The notes below the pieces were generated by a model that was not told the origin of the DNA, made no database searches, and saw only the letters and a program-made list of their open reading frames with translations. Of a stretch of DNA of 64,000 nt, positions 50,563 through 60,295 are shown in pieces. Made by a program: the position numbers and the translations under genes. This DNA comes from BOG-908 sp963848205 (GTDB taxonomy: Bacteria; Pseudomonadota; Alphaproteobacteria; Acetobacterales; Acetobacteraceae), in contig CAWKCV010000003.1 in the NCBI GenBank assembly GCA_963848205.1, positions 682,001 through 746,000 on the forward strand. The letters run 5' to 3'. The number at the start of each line of letters is the position of its first letter. Position 1 is the first letter of the stretch.

Positions 50563-52137
50563 CACATGCCCCAGCAAAGTCTCCAGCTGGTCCGCCTCCG
50601 CAAACGGCTTGTCCCACCGCAAACGAGACACTCGCGGAAACCGCAGCGCCACCCCCGATTTGTGCCGCGAGGAGAGCTGCGCCGCGTCGAACGCGATTTC
50701 CAGCACCATGCCGCGCTCGACTTCGCGCACCGGCCCGTAGGCCCGGACAGTATGGTTGCGCACCCAGCGGTCCAGCTTGACCAGCTCCTCGTCGGTGAAG
50801 CCGGAATATGCTTTGCCCACCGGCACGAGCTCGCCGTCGTCGCGCCACAGGCCGAACGTGTAGTCCGAGTAGTAGGAGCTGCGTTTGCCGTGGCCGCGTT
50901 GGGCATACATCATCACCGCGTCGATCGTCAGCGGATCGCGCTTCCATTTCCACCAAAGGCCTTTCGGGCGGCCCGGAAGATAGGGCGAGTCCAGCCGTTT
51001 CAGCATCAGTCCCTCGATGCTGGCGGCGCGGGTGCCGGCGCGGATGTCGGCCAGTTGCGGCAGCGTGTCGAAGGCGATCATTTCCGACAGGTCGAGCCGG
51101 TCCGATGGATGGCGGTCCAGCCACTGCTCCAGCCGCGCGCGACGCGCGGTGAAGGGCAGGGGGCGCAGATCCTCGGTGCCGTCGAAGAGGATGTCGTAAA
51201 GGCGCACCTGCAGCGGAAAGTCGCGTGTCATCTTGGCCGTCGCCGTCTTGCGGTTCAGGCGCTGCTGCAAATCGGCGAACGGTGCGACCACGCCGTCGCG
51301 CACGACGAGCAGTTCGCCGTCGAGCACCGCATCGGCGGGCAGAATGCCGGCGAGATCCGGGAACGCGGCGGACACGTCTTCGGCGCCACGCGAAAATATG
51401 CGCTCGCCGCCGGGTGCGCGCACGAGCTGCACACGGATGCCGTCCCACTTCCATTCGGCCGCGTAGGCAGACGCATCGAGCGAGGCGAAGTCGCCCTCCT
51501 CGAGCGGGTGAGCCAGCATCGGCGGGCGGAATACCGGCGACGCGCCGGCGTCCGGCACCGGCGCGCGGCCTTCCAGCCAGGCGAACAGGGTCGGGTAAGG
51601 AGGCGTGAGGCTGTGCCAGACTTCTTCGACATCGTCGGGTGCGACCTGCTGGCCTTGGCCGGCGGCAAATTCGGCCAGCGCGGTCTTGGCCAGCCGGGCC
51701 GAGGCGCCGACGCGCAGCGAACCGGTCATCAGCTTGAGCAGAGCGTAACGCACGTCGGCCGTGCCACCGTCGAGCCAGCCGGCGAGCAGCGCGGGCAGTT
51801 CACTTTTTGGCCGCGTGGTAAGGGCGGCGACCACATCGCTCAACGAGGGGAGCGGGGCTGCCGAACGGGCAGGCCAGATCAGCGCCACTGTCTCGGCCAG
51901 GTCGCCCACGAAATCGTAAGAGAGGCCGAACAGGACCGGGTCGACGCGCTGTTCGGCGACATTGCGGATCAGCGCGGATTTCGCGGCGGCAAAACTCAGC
52001 TCGCCGGTGAGGGCAGCCAGTGCCCAGCCGCGGTCGGGGTCGCTTTCGGTCTCGAAGAACCGGCGCAGCAGGGCTATCTTCGCCAGCCGGCCGGGGGTGA
52101 GCGTCAGCCGGTCGAGCAGGGTGGCGAACGCGATCAC
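50551..52137 (-). CDS. ATP-dependent DNA ligase (cisplatin damage response type)
   Basis: A 528-residue ATP-dependent ligase. The adenylated lysine is Lys230 in AEWKWDGIRVQ. LDGELLVVRDG, GLMLKRLDSPYLPGR and KGLWWKWKRDPLTID are the following nucleotidyltransferase motifs, and an OB-fold completes the C-terminus. The N-terminal ~200 residues are the helical DNA-binding domain. Start GTG 52135-52137 overlaps the upstream exonuclease stop. This ligase/exonuclease pairing is the known DNA-damage-response module of many Gram-negatives. The stop codon is inside a repeat arm. Confidence 0.93.
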   Translation of the reverse strand: MIAFATLLDRLTLTPGRLAKIALLRRFFETESDPDRGWALAALTGELSFAAAKSALIRNVAEQRVDPVLFGLSYDFVGDLAETVALIWPARSAAPLPSLSDVVAALTTRPKSELPALLAGWLDGGTADVRYALLKLMTGSLRVGASARLAKTALAEFAAGQGQQVAPDDVEEVWHSLTPPYPTLFAWLEGRAPVPDAGASPVFRPPMLAHPLEEGDFASLDASAYAAEWKWDGIRVQLVRAPGGERIFSRGAEDVSAAFPDLAGILPADAVLDGELLVVRDGVVAPFADLQQRLNRKTATAKMTRDFPLQVRLYDILFDGTEDLRPLPFTARRARLEQWLDRHPSDRLDLSEMIAFDTLPQLADIRAGTRAASIEGLMLKRLDSPYLPGRPKGLWWKWKRDPLTIDAVMMYAQRGHGKRSSYYSDYTFGLWRDDGELVPVGKAYSGFTDEELVKLDRWVRNHTVRAYGPVREVERGMVLEIAFDAAQLSSRHKSGVALRFPRVSRLRWDKPFAEADQLETLLGHVERK

Positions 52138-53156
52138 GCCGCCTCCTCCAGTGCGGCGTCGCCGTAGCCGAGAAGCCGCAGCGCACGGCCGCGCAGGCCC
52201 CGACGCTCGATTTCGTGGATCAGCGCTTCCTCGGCCCCATGCGTCACCCAGATTTCGGGTGCGCCGACCTCCTCGATGGTGGCCAGCAGTTCGGGCCAGT
52301 CGGCATGGTCGGAGATCACCAGCGGCAGCTCGATGCCGCGCGCACGGGCCCGCTGGCGCACCCGCATCCAGCCGCTGGCCAGGCAGGTGACGGGCTCGGC
52401 CATCCGGCGCGCCCAGCGGTCGGCGATGGCGCTCGGCGGTGCCAGCACGATGGCGCCGGCGAGCTCGGCCGGTTTGGTGTTCGTCGCCGGCCGCAGCTCG
52501 CCCAGCTCGACGCCGAGGCGCTGGTAGGTCTCGCACAACGGCATCAGCGCGCCGTGCACGTAGATCGGCCGGTCCCACCCGGCCTGGCGCAGCAGCGCGA
52601 TCAGGCGTTGCGACTTGCCCAGCGCATAGCAGCCGACGACATGGGTGCGTTCGGAAAAGAGTGCCACGCTGTCGAGCAGCTTGCGGGCTTCGTCGATCGC
52701 CGGCGGATGGGTGAAGATGGGCAGCGCGAAGGTGGCTTCGGTGACGAACACGTCGCAGGCGATCGGCACGAATGGCGCGCAGGTCGGGTCGGAGGCGCGC
52801 TTGTAGTCGCCGCTGACGACCGCGCGGCTGCCTGCGTGTTCCATCGCGATCTGCGCACTGCCCAGCACGTGGCCGGCGGGTTGGCACCACACACGCACGT
52901 CGCCGATGCTCAGCACCTCGCCAGGTGCCAGCACCTGCTGCGCGTTGCCGGAGCGGCCTTGGCCCATGCGCACGTCCATGATGGCGAGCGTCTCGGCGGT
53001 GGCCAGCACAGATTCGTGGCCCGGGCGAGCGTGGTCGGCATGTGCGTGAGTGATGATGGCGCGCGGCACCGGCACCAGCGGGTCGATGAAAAAGTCGCCT
53101 GGGCGGCAGTAAAGGCCTTCGGGGCGGGGGCAGAGCCAGGTGTCGGGATGCGGCAT
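52134..53156 (-). CDS. Ligase-associated DNA exonuclease (metallo-beta-lactamase/CPSF fold)
   Basis: A 340-residue metallo-beta-lactamase-fold nuclease. The metal motif is ITHAHADHARPGH (residues 36-47). QPAGHVLGSAQI and SGDYKRASDPTCAPFVPIAC follow, then the C-terminal SDHADWPELLATI. ATG 53154-53156 gives MPHPDTWLCPRPEGLYCRPG, the typical start; 25 further in-frame codons upstream look unsupported. It is translationally coupled to the ligase (GTGA overlap). The helicase and phosphoesterase partners usual for this module are not in the window. Confidence 0.92.
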   Translation of the reverse strand: MPHPDTWLCPRPEGLYCRPGDFFIDPLVPVPRAIITHAHADHARPGHESVLATAETLAIMDVRMGQGRSGNAQQVLAPGEVLSIGDVRVWCQPAGHVLGSAQIAMEHAGSRAVVSGDYKRASDPTCAPFVPIACDVFVTEATFALPIFTHPPAIDEARKLLDSVALFSERTHVVGCYALGKSQRLIALLRQAGWDRPIYVHGALMPLCETYQRLGVELGELRPATNTKPAELAGAIVLAPPSAIADRWARRMAEPVTCLASGWMRVRQRARARGIELPLVISDHADWPELLATIEEVGAPEIWVTHGAEEALIHEIERRGLRGRALRLLGYGDAALEEAA

Positions 53157-53247
53157 GGATGGCGACAACGCTTCAGCCGGCAAAACGAAGCCATCGTGCG
53201 GCAAGGTCGATCCTGCACCCGCCGCGGACACCGAACGTCACGTGAAT

Positions 53248-53273
53248 TGCATTGCCATCGTGTGAGCAATGCA
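53248..53273. promoter_or_regulatory. 8-bp inverted repeat, candidate operator
   Basis: TGCATTGC, a 10-nt spacer, then GCAATGCA in the divergent region between the exonuclease and the beta-propeller gene. Perfect but short; could be a regulator site or a chance hairpin. Confidence 0.3.
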
Positions 53274-53316
53274 CCAGTTAGCGGCTGAGGACATGTCCAA
53301 ATCAGGGGAAAAGCCC

Positions 53317-54798
53317 ATGAACATACAATCTAAGGTCGCGGTGCTGCTGGCGAGCACAACCTTGGCATTAGGCGTCGCACAGGCGCAGAGCGTCACGACC
53401 TATCACAACGGCAATAACCGGCACGGGCTTTATGTCGTCCCCGGCCTGACGACGGCCGCGGCTGCCAACATGCACCGTGACACTGGGTTCAATGGCGCGA
53501 TCAGCGGCAACGTCTATGCGCAGCCGCTTTATTGGCAGCCGTCCGGCGCCAGCGTCGGCAGGCTGATCGTGGCCACCGAAAACAACGTCGTCGAGGCGCT
53601 CGACGCCAATGCCGGCACGCCGGTGTGGACCGCCCACCTGCCGGCACCCGCACCGCTGAGCGCACTGGGATGCGGCAACATCAATCCCGAGGGCATCACC
53701 GGCACGCCGGCGATCGACCCCTCGTCCGGCACGATCTATCTCGACGCGGTGACCGACGTGGCACCCGCCGGCGTGCGGCACATGATCTACGCGATCTCGG
53801 CAAGCAACGGCTCGGTGCTGACCGGCTACCCGATCGACGTGGAAGCGGCGCTCGCCGCCAAGGGCATGGCCTTCGATCCGACTATCCAGGGCCAGCGCGG
53901 CGGTGTGCTGTTCCAGGGCGGCCAGGTGTACGTGACGTATGGCGGCCGGGCGGGCGATTGCGGCGGCTATCACGGCACGGTGGTCCAGGTGAACCCGCGG
54001 TCGCATGCCATCGCCGGCGTGTGGAGCACCCGCGCGACGCGCGGCGGCATCTGGGCGCAGGGCGGCATCTCGTCGGACGGCATCTCGCTCTTCACGACGA
54101 CGGGCAACACATCGGGCGCGTCGAGCTGGGGTGACGGCGAGGCCATCATCCGGCTCACGTCGGGCCTGGCCCACTCGACCAGTACGGCGGACTATTTCAC
54201 GCCGGGCAATTGGCAGTCGCTGGACAATTCCGACACCGACCTCGGCGGCACCGAAGCGTTCCCGATCCTGGTGCCGGTCAAAGGCGCCAAGCCGAATGCG
54301 GACGTGATCGCGTTCGGCAAGGATGGCAACGCCTACCTGGCCAGCCGCGCCAATCTCGGCGGGATCGGCGGACAGATCGCCGTCACCCACGTCTCGAACG
54401 GTGAAATCATCACCGCACCGGCCGTCTACAACACGCCGGAAGCGGCCATGGTGGCGTTCCGCAGCGACGGCAACAGCAATGGCTGCTCGGGCGGCAACAT
54501 CACCATGTTGAACATCACCTCTGGCAGCACGCCGATCACCCAGGCCTGGTGCTCGGCATTCAGCGGCGGCGGCGCGCCGATCATCACCACGACCGGGCAG
54601 GGCCAGAACCCGCTGGTATGGGCAATTGGCGCGGAAGGCGACAACCAGCTGCACGGGTTCGATGCGAAGACCGGCGCTTCGGTGTTTTCGGGGATTACCG
54701 GTCTCTACAACCTGCGGCACTTCGAGACGATTCTGGCGGCGAACAGTCATTTCTATGTCGCCAGTTCGGGGCTGATTTACGCGTTCAAGTTCCAGTAA
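53317..54798 (+). CDS. Exported PQQ-like beta-propeller protein
   Basis: A 493-residue exported protein. Signal peptide MNIQSKVAVLLASTTLALGV ends near AQA. The body shows beta-propeller blades: GRLIVATENNVVEALDANAG, SGTIYLDAVTDVAPAG, GVLFQGGQVYVTYGG, LVWAIGAEGDNQLHGFDAKT and a closing FYVASSGLIYAFKF. Glu/Asp calcium and PQQ-contact residues of true dehydrogenases are not evident. Likely a periplasmic or secreted propeller of unknown role. GGGGAAA precedes ATG 53317. Confidence 0.78.
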   Translation: MNIQSKVAVLLASTTLALGVAQAQSVTTYHNGNNRHGLYVVPGLTTAAAANMHRDTGFNGAISGNVYAQPLYWQPSGASVGRLIVATENNVVEALDANAGTPVWTAHLPAPAPLSALGCGNINPEGITGTPAIDPSSGTIYLDAVTDVAPAGVRHMIYAISASNGSVLTGYPIDVEAALAAKGMAFDPTIQGQRGGVLFQGGQVYVTYGGRAGDCGGYHGTVVQVNPRSHAIAGVWSTRATRGGIWAQGGISSDGISLFTTTGNTSGASSWGDGEAIIRLTSGLAHSTSTADYFTPGNWQSLDNSDTDLGGTEAFPILVPVKGAKPNADVIAFGKDGNAYLASRANLGGIGGQIAVTHVSNGEIITAPAVYNTPEAAMVAFRSDGNSNGCSGGNITMLNITSGSTPITQAWCSAFSGGGAPIITTTGQGQNPLVWAIGAEGDNQLHGFDAKTGASVFSGITGLYNLRHFETILAANSHFYVASSGLIYAFKFQ

Positions 54799-54800
54799 GT

Positions 54801-54932
54801 GAGGCAGGGCCTTCTTTTCTGAAAAAAAGAAGCAAACGACTTGGGGTCCGCTGTCGCGATGCTCACGATCGGCACGCGACAGCGGACTAGAAGCCTGGTC
54901 CTTTTTTTGAAAAAGGACTACTTTCTTGCTGC
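54801..54932. repeat. Dispersed palindromic element, locus 18 (complete inverted pair)
   Basis: Arm B (GGGCCTTCTTTTCTGAAAAA), core GTCCGCTGTCGCGATGCTCA facing CGCGACAGCGGAC, then inverted arm A with GGACTACTTTC. It spans nearly the whole gap to cysS. Confidence 0.9.
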
Positions 54933-54953
54933 CTTTCTGCGCAAAACCCGCCG

Positions 54954-56324
<1,371 letters not shown>

Positions 56325-56325
56325 G

Positions 56326-56398
56326 AGGAAGGAAGCCGTCCTTTCCTGAAAAGAAGGATCAAAACACGTTTGTTCTGCTGTCGCGTGTTCGCGCCCGG
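56326..56398. repeat. Dispersed palindromic element, locus 19 (arm A plus partial core)
   Basis: GGAAGGAAGCCG, TCCTTTCCTGAAAAGAAGGA, TCAAAACACGTTTG, then TCTGCTGTCGCGTG. It starts 2 nt after the cysS stop and reaches close to the trmJ start. Confidence 0.85.
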
Positions 56399-56415
56399 CT
56401 TACGCTTCCTGCCTC

Positions 56416-57240
56416 ATGACCGGCAAAGCCCTGGGCGCCGACCTCCACCCGATCGGCCCATCCCCCGTCGTCATCCTCGTCCGCCCCCAGCTCGCCGACA
56501 ATATCGGCGCGGTCGCCCGCGCCATGGCCAATGGCGGCCTGTTTCACCTCCGCCTGGTCGCCCCGCGTGACGGCTGGCCGCAGGAGGCGGCCTGGCGCAA
56601 CGCCTCGGGCGCGCAGCGGCTGCTCGACGCGCTCACGCTGCACGAGACGGTGGCTGATGCGACCGCCGATCTGCACCGCGTGTTCGCCACCTGCCCGCGG
56701 CCGCGCCACATCATCAAGCCGGTGCTGACGGCCAGGGGGGCTGCGGCCGAGCTGCGCGCGATCTGCGACCGGGAGTTGCGCTGCGGCCTGCTGTTCGGGC
56801 CGGAGCGGGCGGGGCTCGACAATGACGATATGGCGACCGCCGACGCGCTGGTGCGCTTCCCGATCAACCCGGCCTTCAACTCGCTCAACCTCGCGCAGGC
56901 GGTGATGGTGATGGCCTATGAATGGTGGCAGACGACCGACACCACGCCGGCGCGCGTGCTGATGACCAACGAGACGACGGTCGCGACCAAGGGCCGCCTC
57001 GACCATTTCCTGAAGCATCTCGTCGATCAGCTCGATGCAAGCGGCTTCCTGCGCAACGCGCCCAAGCGGCCGGGCATGATCCGCAACCTGCGTCACCTGT
57101 TCCAGCGGGGAGAGGTGACCGAACAGGAACTGCGCACGTTGCACGGGGTGGTGAGCGAGCTGGCCGTCGGCCGGCGCCAGCGCGGCCGGCTGGAGCCGGA
57201 CATGATCGTCGAGGATGGCAAGCAGGCAGACCGGGATTGA
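56416..57240 (+). CDS. trmJ: tRNA (cytidine/uridine-2'-O-)-methyltransferase TrmJ
   Basis: A 274-residue SpoU/SPOUT methyltransferase that methylates tRNA position 32. PVVILVRPQLADNIGAVARA, CGLLFGPERAGLDNDDM and FNSLNLAQAVMVMAYEWW are the three SPOUT motifs forming the trefoil knot. The C-terminal helical part (residues about 200-260) fits TrmJ rather than TrmL. It follows cysS on the same strand. Confidence 0.9.
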   Translation: MTGKALGADLHPIGPSPVVILVRPQLADNIGAVARAMANGGLFHLRLVAPRDGWPQEAAWRNASGAQRLLDALTLHETVADATADLHRVFATCPRPRHIIKPVLTARGAAAELRAICDRELRCGLLFGPERAGLDNDDMATADALVRFPINPAFNSLNLAQAVMVMAYEWWQTTDTTPARVLMTNETTVATKGRLDHFLKHLVDQLDASGFLRNAPKRPGMIRNLRHLFQRGEVTEQELRTLHGVVSELAVGRRQRGRLEPDMIVEDGKQADRD

Positions 57241-57285
57241 CGAGTTCAGGTAGCGATAACGAAACGCTTGTGTTATGACCGCATC

Positions 57286-58506
57286 ATGGGTCACTCAGAG
57301 ACCACATCCGTGTTCGCCCGCAACCTGCCCCTGCGTATCCAGGCGGAGGCGGCGCTCGAACGTGCAGGGCTGAGGCTGCAATTTGCGCCGGAGCTGGAGC
57401 GCCGATACCGGTCGGAGACGCAACGCGACCGCGTGCGTGAACTGCGCGGCAAGGCTATCCTGTGCGCCGGCCTCTACAGCGTCATCACCCTGCTGCTGAA
57501 CGCCACGATCGTCATCGATCCGAACTGGTTGAATGTCAGCATCCAGACGACCCTCACCCCGCTGGTCGGGCTTCTGATCAGCCTGCGTGCGTTCCGCATG
57601 TCCGTCGGCCACGAGGTGCGCGAGCTGGGGGCGGTCGCTGCGTGCCTCGTTTATGCGCTTTCGGTCATTTTCGCGGTCTATTTCAATCCGCCTCAGGCCG
57701 CAATTTACGATCTGATCCTGGTCGCTGTGCCGGTCAATCTGGTTCTGGTGTTCATTCATCTGAGCGTGCGCGACGCCAGCCTGTTCCTGCTGTCCACCAT
57801 CGGCGCGCTCTGCCTGTGCGTCATCGCGCGAGCGGATCTGGCGCCGCAACAGCAATTCTTTCCCGTCGGCTTCCTGCTGGCATTTTGCGGCCCGCTGCTC
57901 CTCGTCGTCTATAACCAGGAGCGGTGCGCGCGGCTGATCTACGTGCACGGCCTGCTGCAGCGCCTGCGGATCGAGCATCTCTCGTCGGAAAATGAATCGC
58001 TCGCCAGGCTTTCGACGAGCGATCCGCTGACGGTGGCCGCCAATCGCCGCAAGCTGGACAGCGAGATGAAGGCGTTCTGCTCCAGGCCATTGCCGCATGC
58101 CGCTTTCCTGCTGATCGACCTCGACGGCTTCAAGGCATTCAACGATCGCTACGGCCATCTGGCCGGCGACCGCTGCCTGAGCGAGGTCGCCGCCTGTATG
58201 GCTAGCCAACTGCGCCATGGCGATCTGCTCGCGCGTTTCGGCGGGGACGAGTTCGCCGTGCTGATGCCCAACCTGCGGCCGCAGGAAGCGATGGAAGCCG
58301 CCGAGCGATTGCGCGCGGCGGCGGAAAGCTGCCGTTTCCCGATCGAAGGGTCTCTGGCGGGTGTGACGATCAGCGTGGGCGTGGCCAACGCGGGCAACTG
58401 CCGCGAAGAGATATTGCTGCTGCGCGAGGCCGATGAGGCGCTCTACACGGCCAAGCGGGCAGGGCGTAACCGCGTGTGCGCGGCCTGGCTGACGCGGGTC
58501 GTATAA
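57286..58506 (+). CDS. Membrane diguanylate cyclase (GGDEF)
   Basis: A 406-residue protein. About six hydrophobic segments span residues 57-210 (for example ILCAGLYSVITLLLNATIVI, LILVAVPVNLVLVFIHL, GFLLAFCGPLLLVVY). The C-terminal GGDEF domain has FLLIDLDGFKAFNDRYGHLA and RFGGDEFAVLM (GGDEF at 319-323). The inhibitory I-site RHGD (310-313) is present five residues before. It should make cyclic-di-GMP from GTP in response to an unknown membrane signal. ATG 57286 is preferred over TTG 57268. Confidence 0.92.
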   Translation: MGHSETTSVFARNLPLRIQAEAALERAGLRLQFAPELERRYRSETQRDRVRELRGKAILCAGLYSVITLLLNATIVIDPNWLNVSIQTTLTPLVGLLISLRAFRMSVGHEVRELGAVAACLVYALSVIFAVYFNPPQAAIYDLILVAVPVNLVLVFIHLSVRDASLFLLSTIGALCLCVIARADLAPQQQFFPVGFLLAFCGPLLLVVYNQERCARLIYVHGLLQRLRIEHLSSENESLARLSTSDPLTVAANRRKLDSEMKAFCSRPLPHAAFLLIDLDGFKAFNDRYGHLAGDRCLSEVAACMASQLRHGDLLARFGGDEFAVLMPNLRPQEAMEAAERLRAAAESCRFPIEGSLAGVTISVGVANAGNCREEILLLREADEALYTAKRAGRNRVCAAWLTRVV

Positions 58507-58510
58507 GCGG

Positions 58511-58729
58511 TCAATCCGTCGAAAGCTGGCGCGCCAGACGCCGGCTCAACAGCCAGCCTATCAGGCCCGAAGCCGGTGCGCCCGGAATGATCAGCAGCAG
58601 GCCGATGTTGATGTGCTCGATCATCATCGCCAGGCCGATGCCGAGCATCATCCCGCCTACCAGGCCGCCGGTGACGCCTGCGGAAACGCCTAGCCAGATT
58701 ATGTCGCTGCGGGAGATCATGATGCTCAT
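58511..58729 (-). CDS. Small two-helix membrane protein, unknown function
   Basis: A 72-residue protein with two hydrophobic Gly-rich helices (WLGVSAGVTGGLVGGMMLGI, LLIIPGAPASGLIGWLL) and a basic tail. Glycine-zipper patterns suggest helix packing or oligomerisation in the inner membrane. It is convergent with the diguanylate cyclase, 4 bp from its stop. No family recognised. Confidence 0.6.
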   Translation of the reverse strand: MSIMISRSDIIWLGVSAGVTGGLVGGMMLGIGLAMMIEHINIGLLLIIPGAPASGLIGWLLSRRLARQLSTD

Positions 58730-58745
58730 TTGAGGGGCGAGAGAG

Positions 58746-58878
58746 AGGAAGGAAGGCCTTCCTTTCTGAAGAAGAGAAGCAGAAGACTTTTTCTCCGCTG
58801 TCGCGTAGCCCGCGATGAGCGCGCGACCGCGGAACAAAAGTTTTTTGGTCCTTTTTTCCAAGAAAGGACTGTTTGCCT
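58746..58878. repeat. Dispersed palindromic element, locus 20 (complete inverted pair)
   Basis: Arm B (AGGAAGGCC, TTCCTTTCTGAAGAAGAGAA, GCAGAAGACTTTTT), core CTCCGCTGTCGCGTAGCCCG, inverted arm A ending AAAGGACTGTTTGCC. It abuts the marC stop at 58879. Confidence 0.9.
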
Positions 58879-59514
58879 TTACTTCCCGAACGCCTGCCTC
58901 AACCCGTCCATCGCAATCTGCGCCGCGAGTGCCGCCAGCAGCACGCCGAGGATACGCCCCGCCACGCTCGCCCCGGTCTCGCCGAGCGCCCGCCCGATCC
59001 AACGCGCCCCCAGCAGGCAGATGAACGTCAGCCCGACAGTGACGGCCACGGCCGCCTCGATCGCCAGAATCTTCCACGGGTCGCCGTCGGCATGGCTGTG
59101 CAGCACCACCATGGTCGTCATCCCGCCTGGGCCCGCGATCAGCGGAATGCCGAGCGGAAAGATGGCGATATCCTCGTCGGTGCGGATGGCGGCCTCGCGT
59201 TCCTCGTCGGAATTGCGCAGCGAATGGCTGCCGCGGACCATGTCGGCCGCCGTCACGAAGAGCAGGATGCCGCCGGCCACGCGCATCGCCGGCAGCCCGA
59301 TGCCGAGGGACGCGAGCAGCGCCTCGCCTGCCAGGCCGAACGTGGCGAGCACGCCGAAGGCGACGATGCAGGCGCGCCTGGCCTGGCTGTTGCGCTCGGC
59401 CTGGGTGTCGCGCGGGGTCATTGCCGCGAAGATCGCGGCGGTGCCAGGAGGGTCCACAATCACGAGGAGGGCGGTGACGGCGTAGAGGAACGTGTTGAGG
59501 CTGGACCAATGCAT
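58879..59514 (-). CDS. MarC-family membrane protein
   Basis: A 211-residue protein with six predicted membrane helices. VIVDPPGTAAIFAAMTP, LPAMRVAGGILLFVTAADMV and IFPLGIPLIAGPGGMTTMVV are MarC-family signatures. The function is unresolved; earlier suggestions of drug export are not supported. It lies on the same strand as the downstream small membrane protein gene. Confidence 0.9.
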   Translation of the reverse strand: MHWSSLNTFLYAVTALLVIVDPPGTAAIFAAMTPRDTQAERNSQARRACIVAFGVLATFGLAGEALLASLGIGLPAMRVAGGILLFVTAADMVRGSHSLRNSDEEREAAIRTDEDIAIFPLGIPLIAGPGGMTTMVVLHSHADGDPWKILAIEAAVAVTVGLTFICLLGARWIGRALGETGASVAGRILGVLLAALAAQIAMDGLRQAFGK

Positions 59515-59528
59515 GTCGGGAACTTAGG

Positions 59529-59574
59529 CAGGCAAGCAGTCCTTTTTTGAAAAAAGGACCAGAAAACTCTTATT
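59529..59574. repeat. Dispersed palindromic element, locus 21 (single arm A)
   Basis: GGCAAGCAG, TCCTTTTTTGAAAAAAGGA, CCAGAAAACTCTTATTCC. It lies between the marC start and the mobA stop, and supplies the TAA stop of mobA. Confidence 0.85.
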
Positions 59575-60160
59575 CCTGTGCATTTGGGGCGGGGTGGTGG
59601 GCTTGGAGCCACAATTCTGCTTCGGCGTGGTCGGATGGGCTGTTTATGTTGAAGAAGGGGTCAGGTCGGTCGTCGAAGTGGACGGAGCGCATCAGGATGC
59701 TCTGGCCGAACGCGCGTACGCGGCCAGATGCGTCGGCGACCAGCCAGTCTTGCAGCGCTTCACGGCAGGCAACGGGCCAGGCGGCGGCGAGCGGATGCAG
59801 GCCGGCGGCGTTCTCCGCCCAGGCGGGGGCGGCGCCAAGGCGGGCGGCCAGATCGATGGGCACGAAAGGTGTGTCGCCCGGCACCGTCAAGAGCGTATCG
59901 GCGCCGAGAGCGGCGGCCCAAGCCAACCCGCGGAGAACGCCGGCAAGCGGTCCGCGGCCGGGTATATCGTCGGGCAGCACATCCAGCCCGAAACGCGCAT
60001 AACGGCCAGGGTCGCCATTGGCCGACAAGGCGATCGGACCGTCGAGCCTGTCCAGGATGTGTGCGAGCAGCGGCCGGCCGGCCAGCGTCAGCAGGGGCTT
60101 GTCGACACCGCCGAGACGTCGCCCTTCGCCGCCGGCGAGGATGAGCGTGACGGTTGTCAG
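59570..60160 (-). CDS. mobA: Molybdenum cofactor guanylyltransferase, probable CTG start
   Basis: A MobA protein that couples GMP to molybdopterin. The essential LILAGGEGRRLGGVDKPLL lies at residues 6-24 only if translation starts at CTG 60158-60160. The frame is open up through tRNA-His with no ATG, GTG or TTG. The first standard start (TTG 60028) would remove the GTP-binding loop. From CTG the protein has 196 residues, the usual length. LTVPGDTPFVPIDLAARLG and FFNINSPSD follow. CTG lies only 7 nt after the tRNA-His 3' end, so the mRNA would be almost leaderless after tRNA processing. Confidence 0.82.
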   Translation of the reverse strand: MTTVTLILAGGEGRRLGGVDKPLLTLAGRPLLAHILDRLDGPIALSANGDPGRYARFGLDVLPDDIPGRGPLAGVLRGLAWAAALGADTLLTVPGDTPFVPIDLAARLGAAPAWAENAAGLHPLAAAWPVACREALQDWLVADASGRVRAFGQSILMRSVHFDDRPDPFFNINSPSDHAEAELWLQAHHPAPNAQE

Positions 60161-60167
60161 GAAGCCA

Positions 60168-60244
60168 TGGGGCGAACGACGGGGATTGAACCCGCGACAA
60201 CCGGTACCACAAACCGGCGCTCTACCAACTGAGCTACGTCCGCC
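60168..60244 (-). tRNA. tRNA-His (GTG)
   Basis: Minus-strand tRNA with the His-specific extra G at -1 facing C73, acceptor GCGGACG/CGTTCGC, anticodon stem CCGGT/ACCGG around loop TTGTGGT (anticodon GTG), T-arm GCGGG-TTCAATC-CCCGT and encoded CCA. mobA begins directly downstream. Confidence 0.95.
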
Positions 60245-60295
60245 GCATGAGGCGAGCGATGTAGGGCGAACCCCCCACCTCCGTCAACGCGCTCC

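Noticed and set aside
59570..60028. mobA as a 152-residue protein starting at TTG 60028
   Set aside because: It would lose the GTP-binding LAGGEGRR loop, which is present in the same frame upstream.
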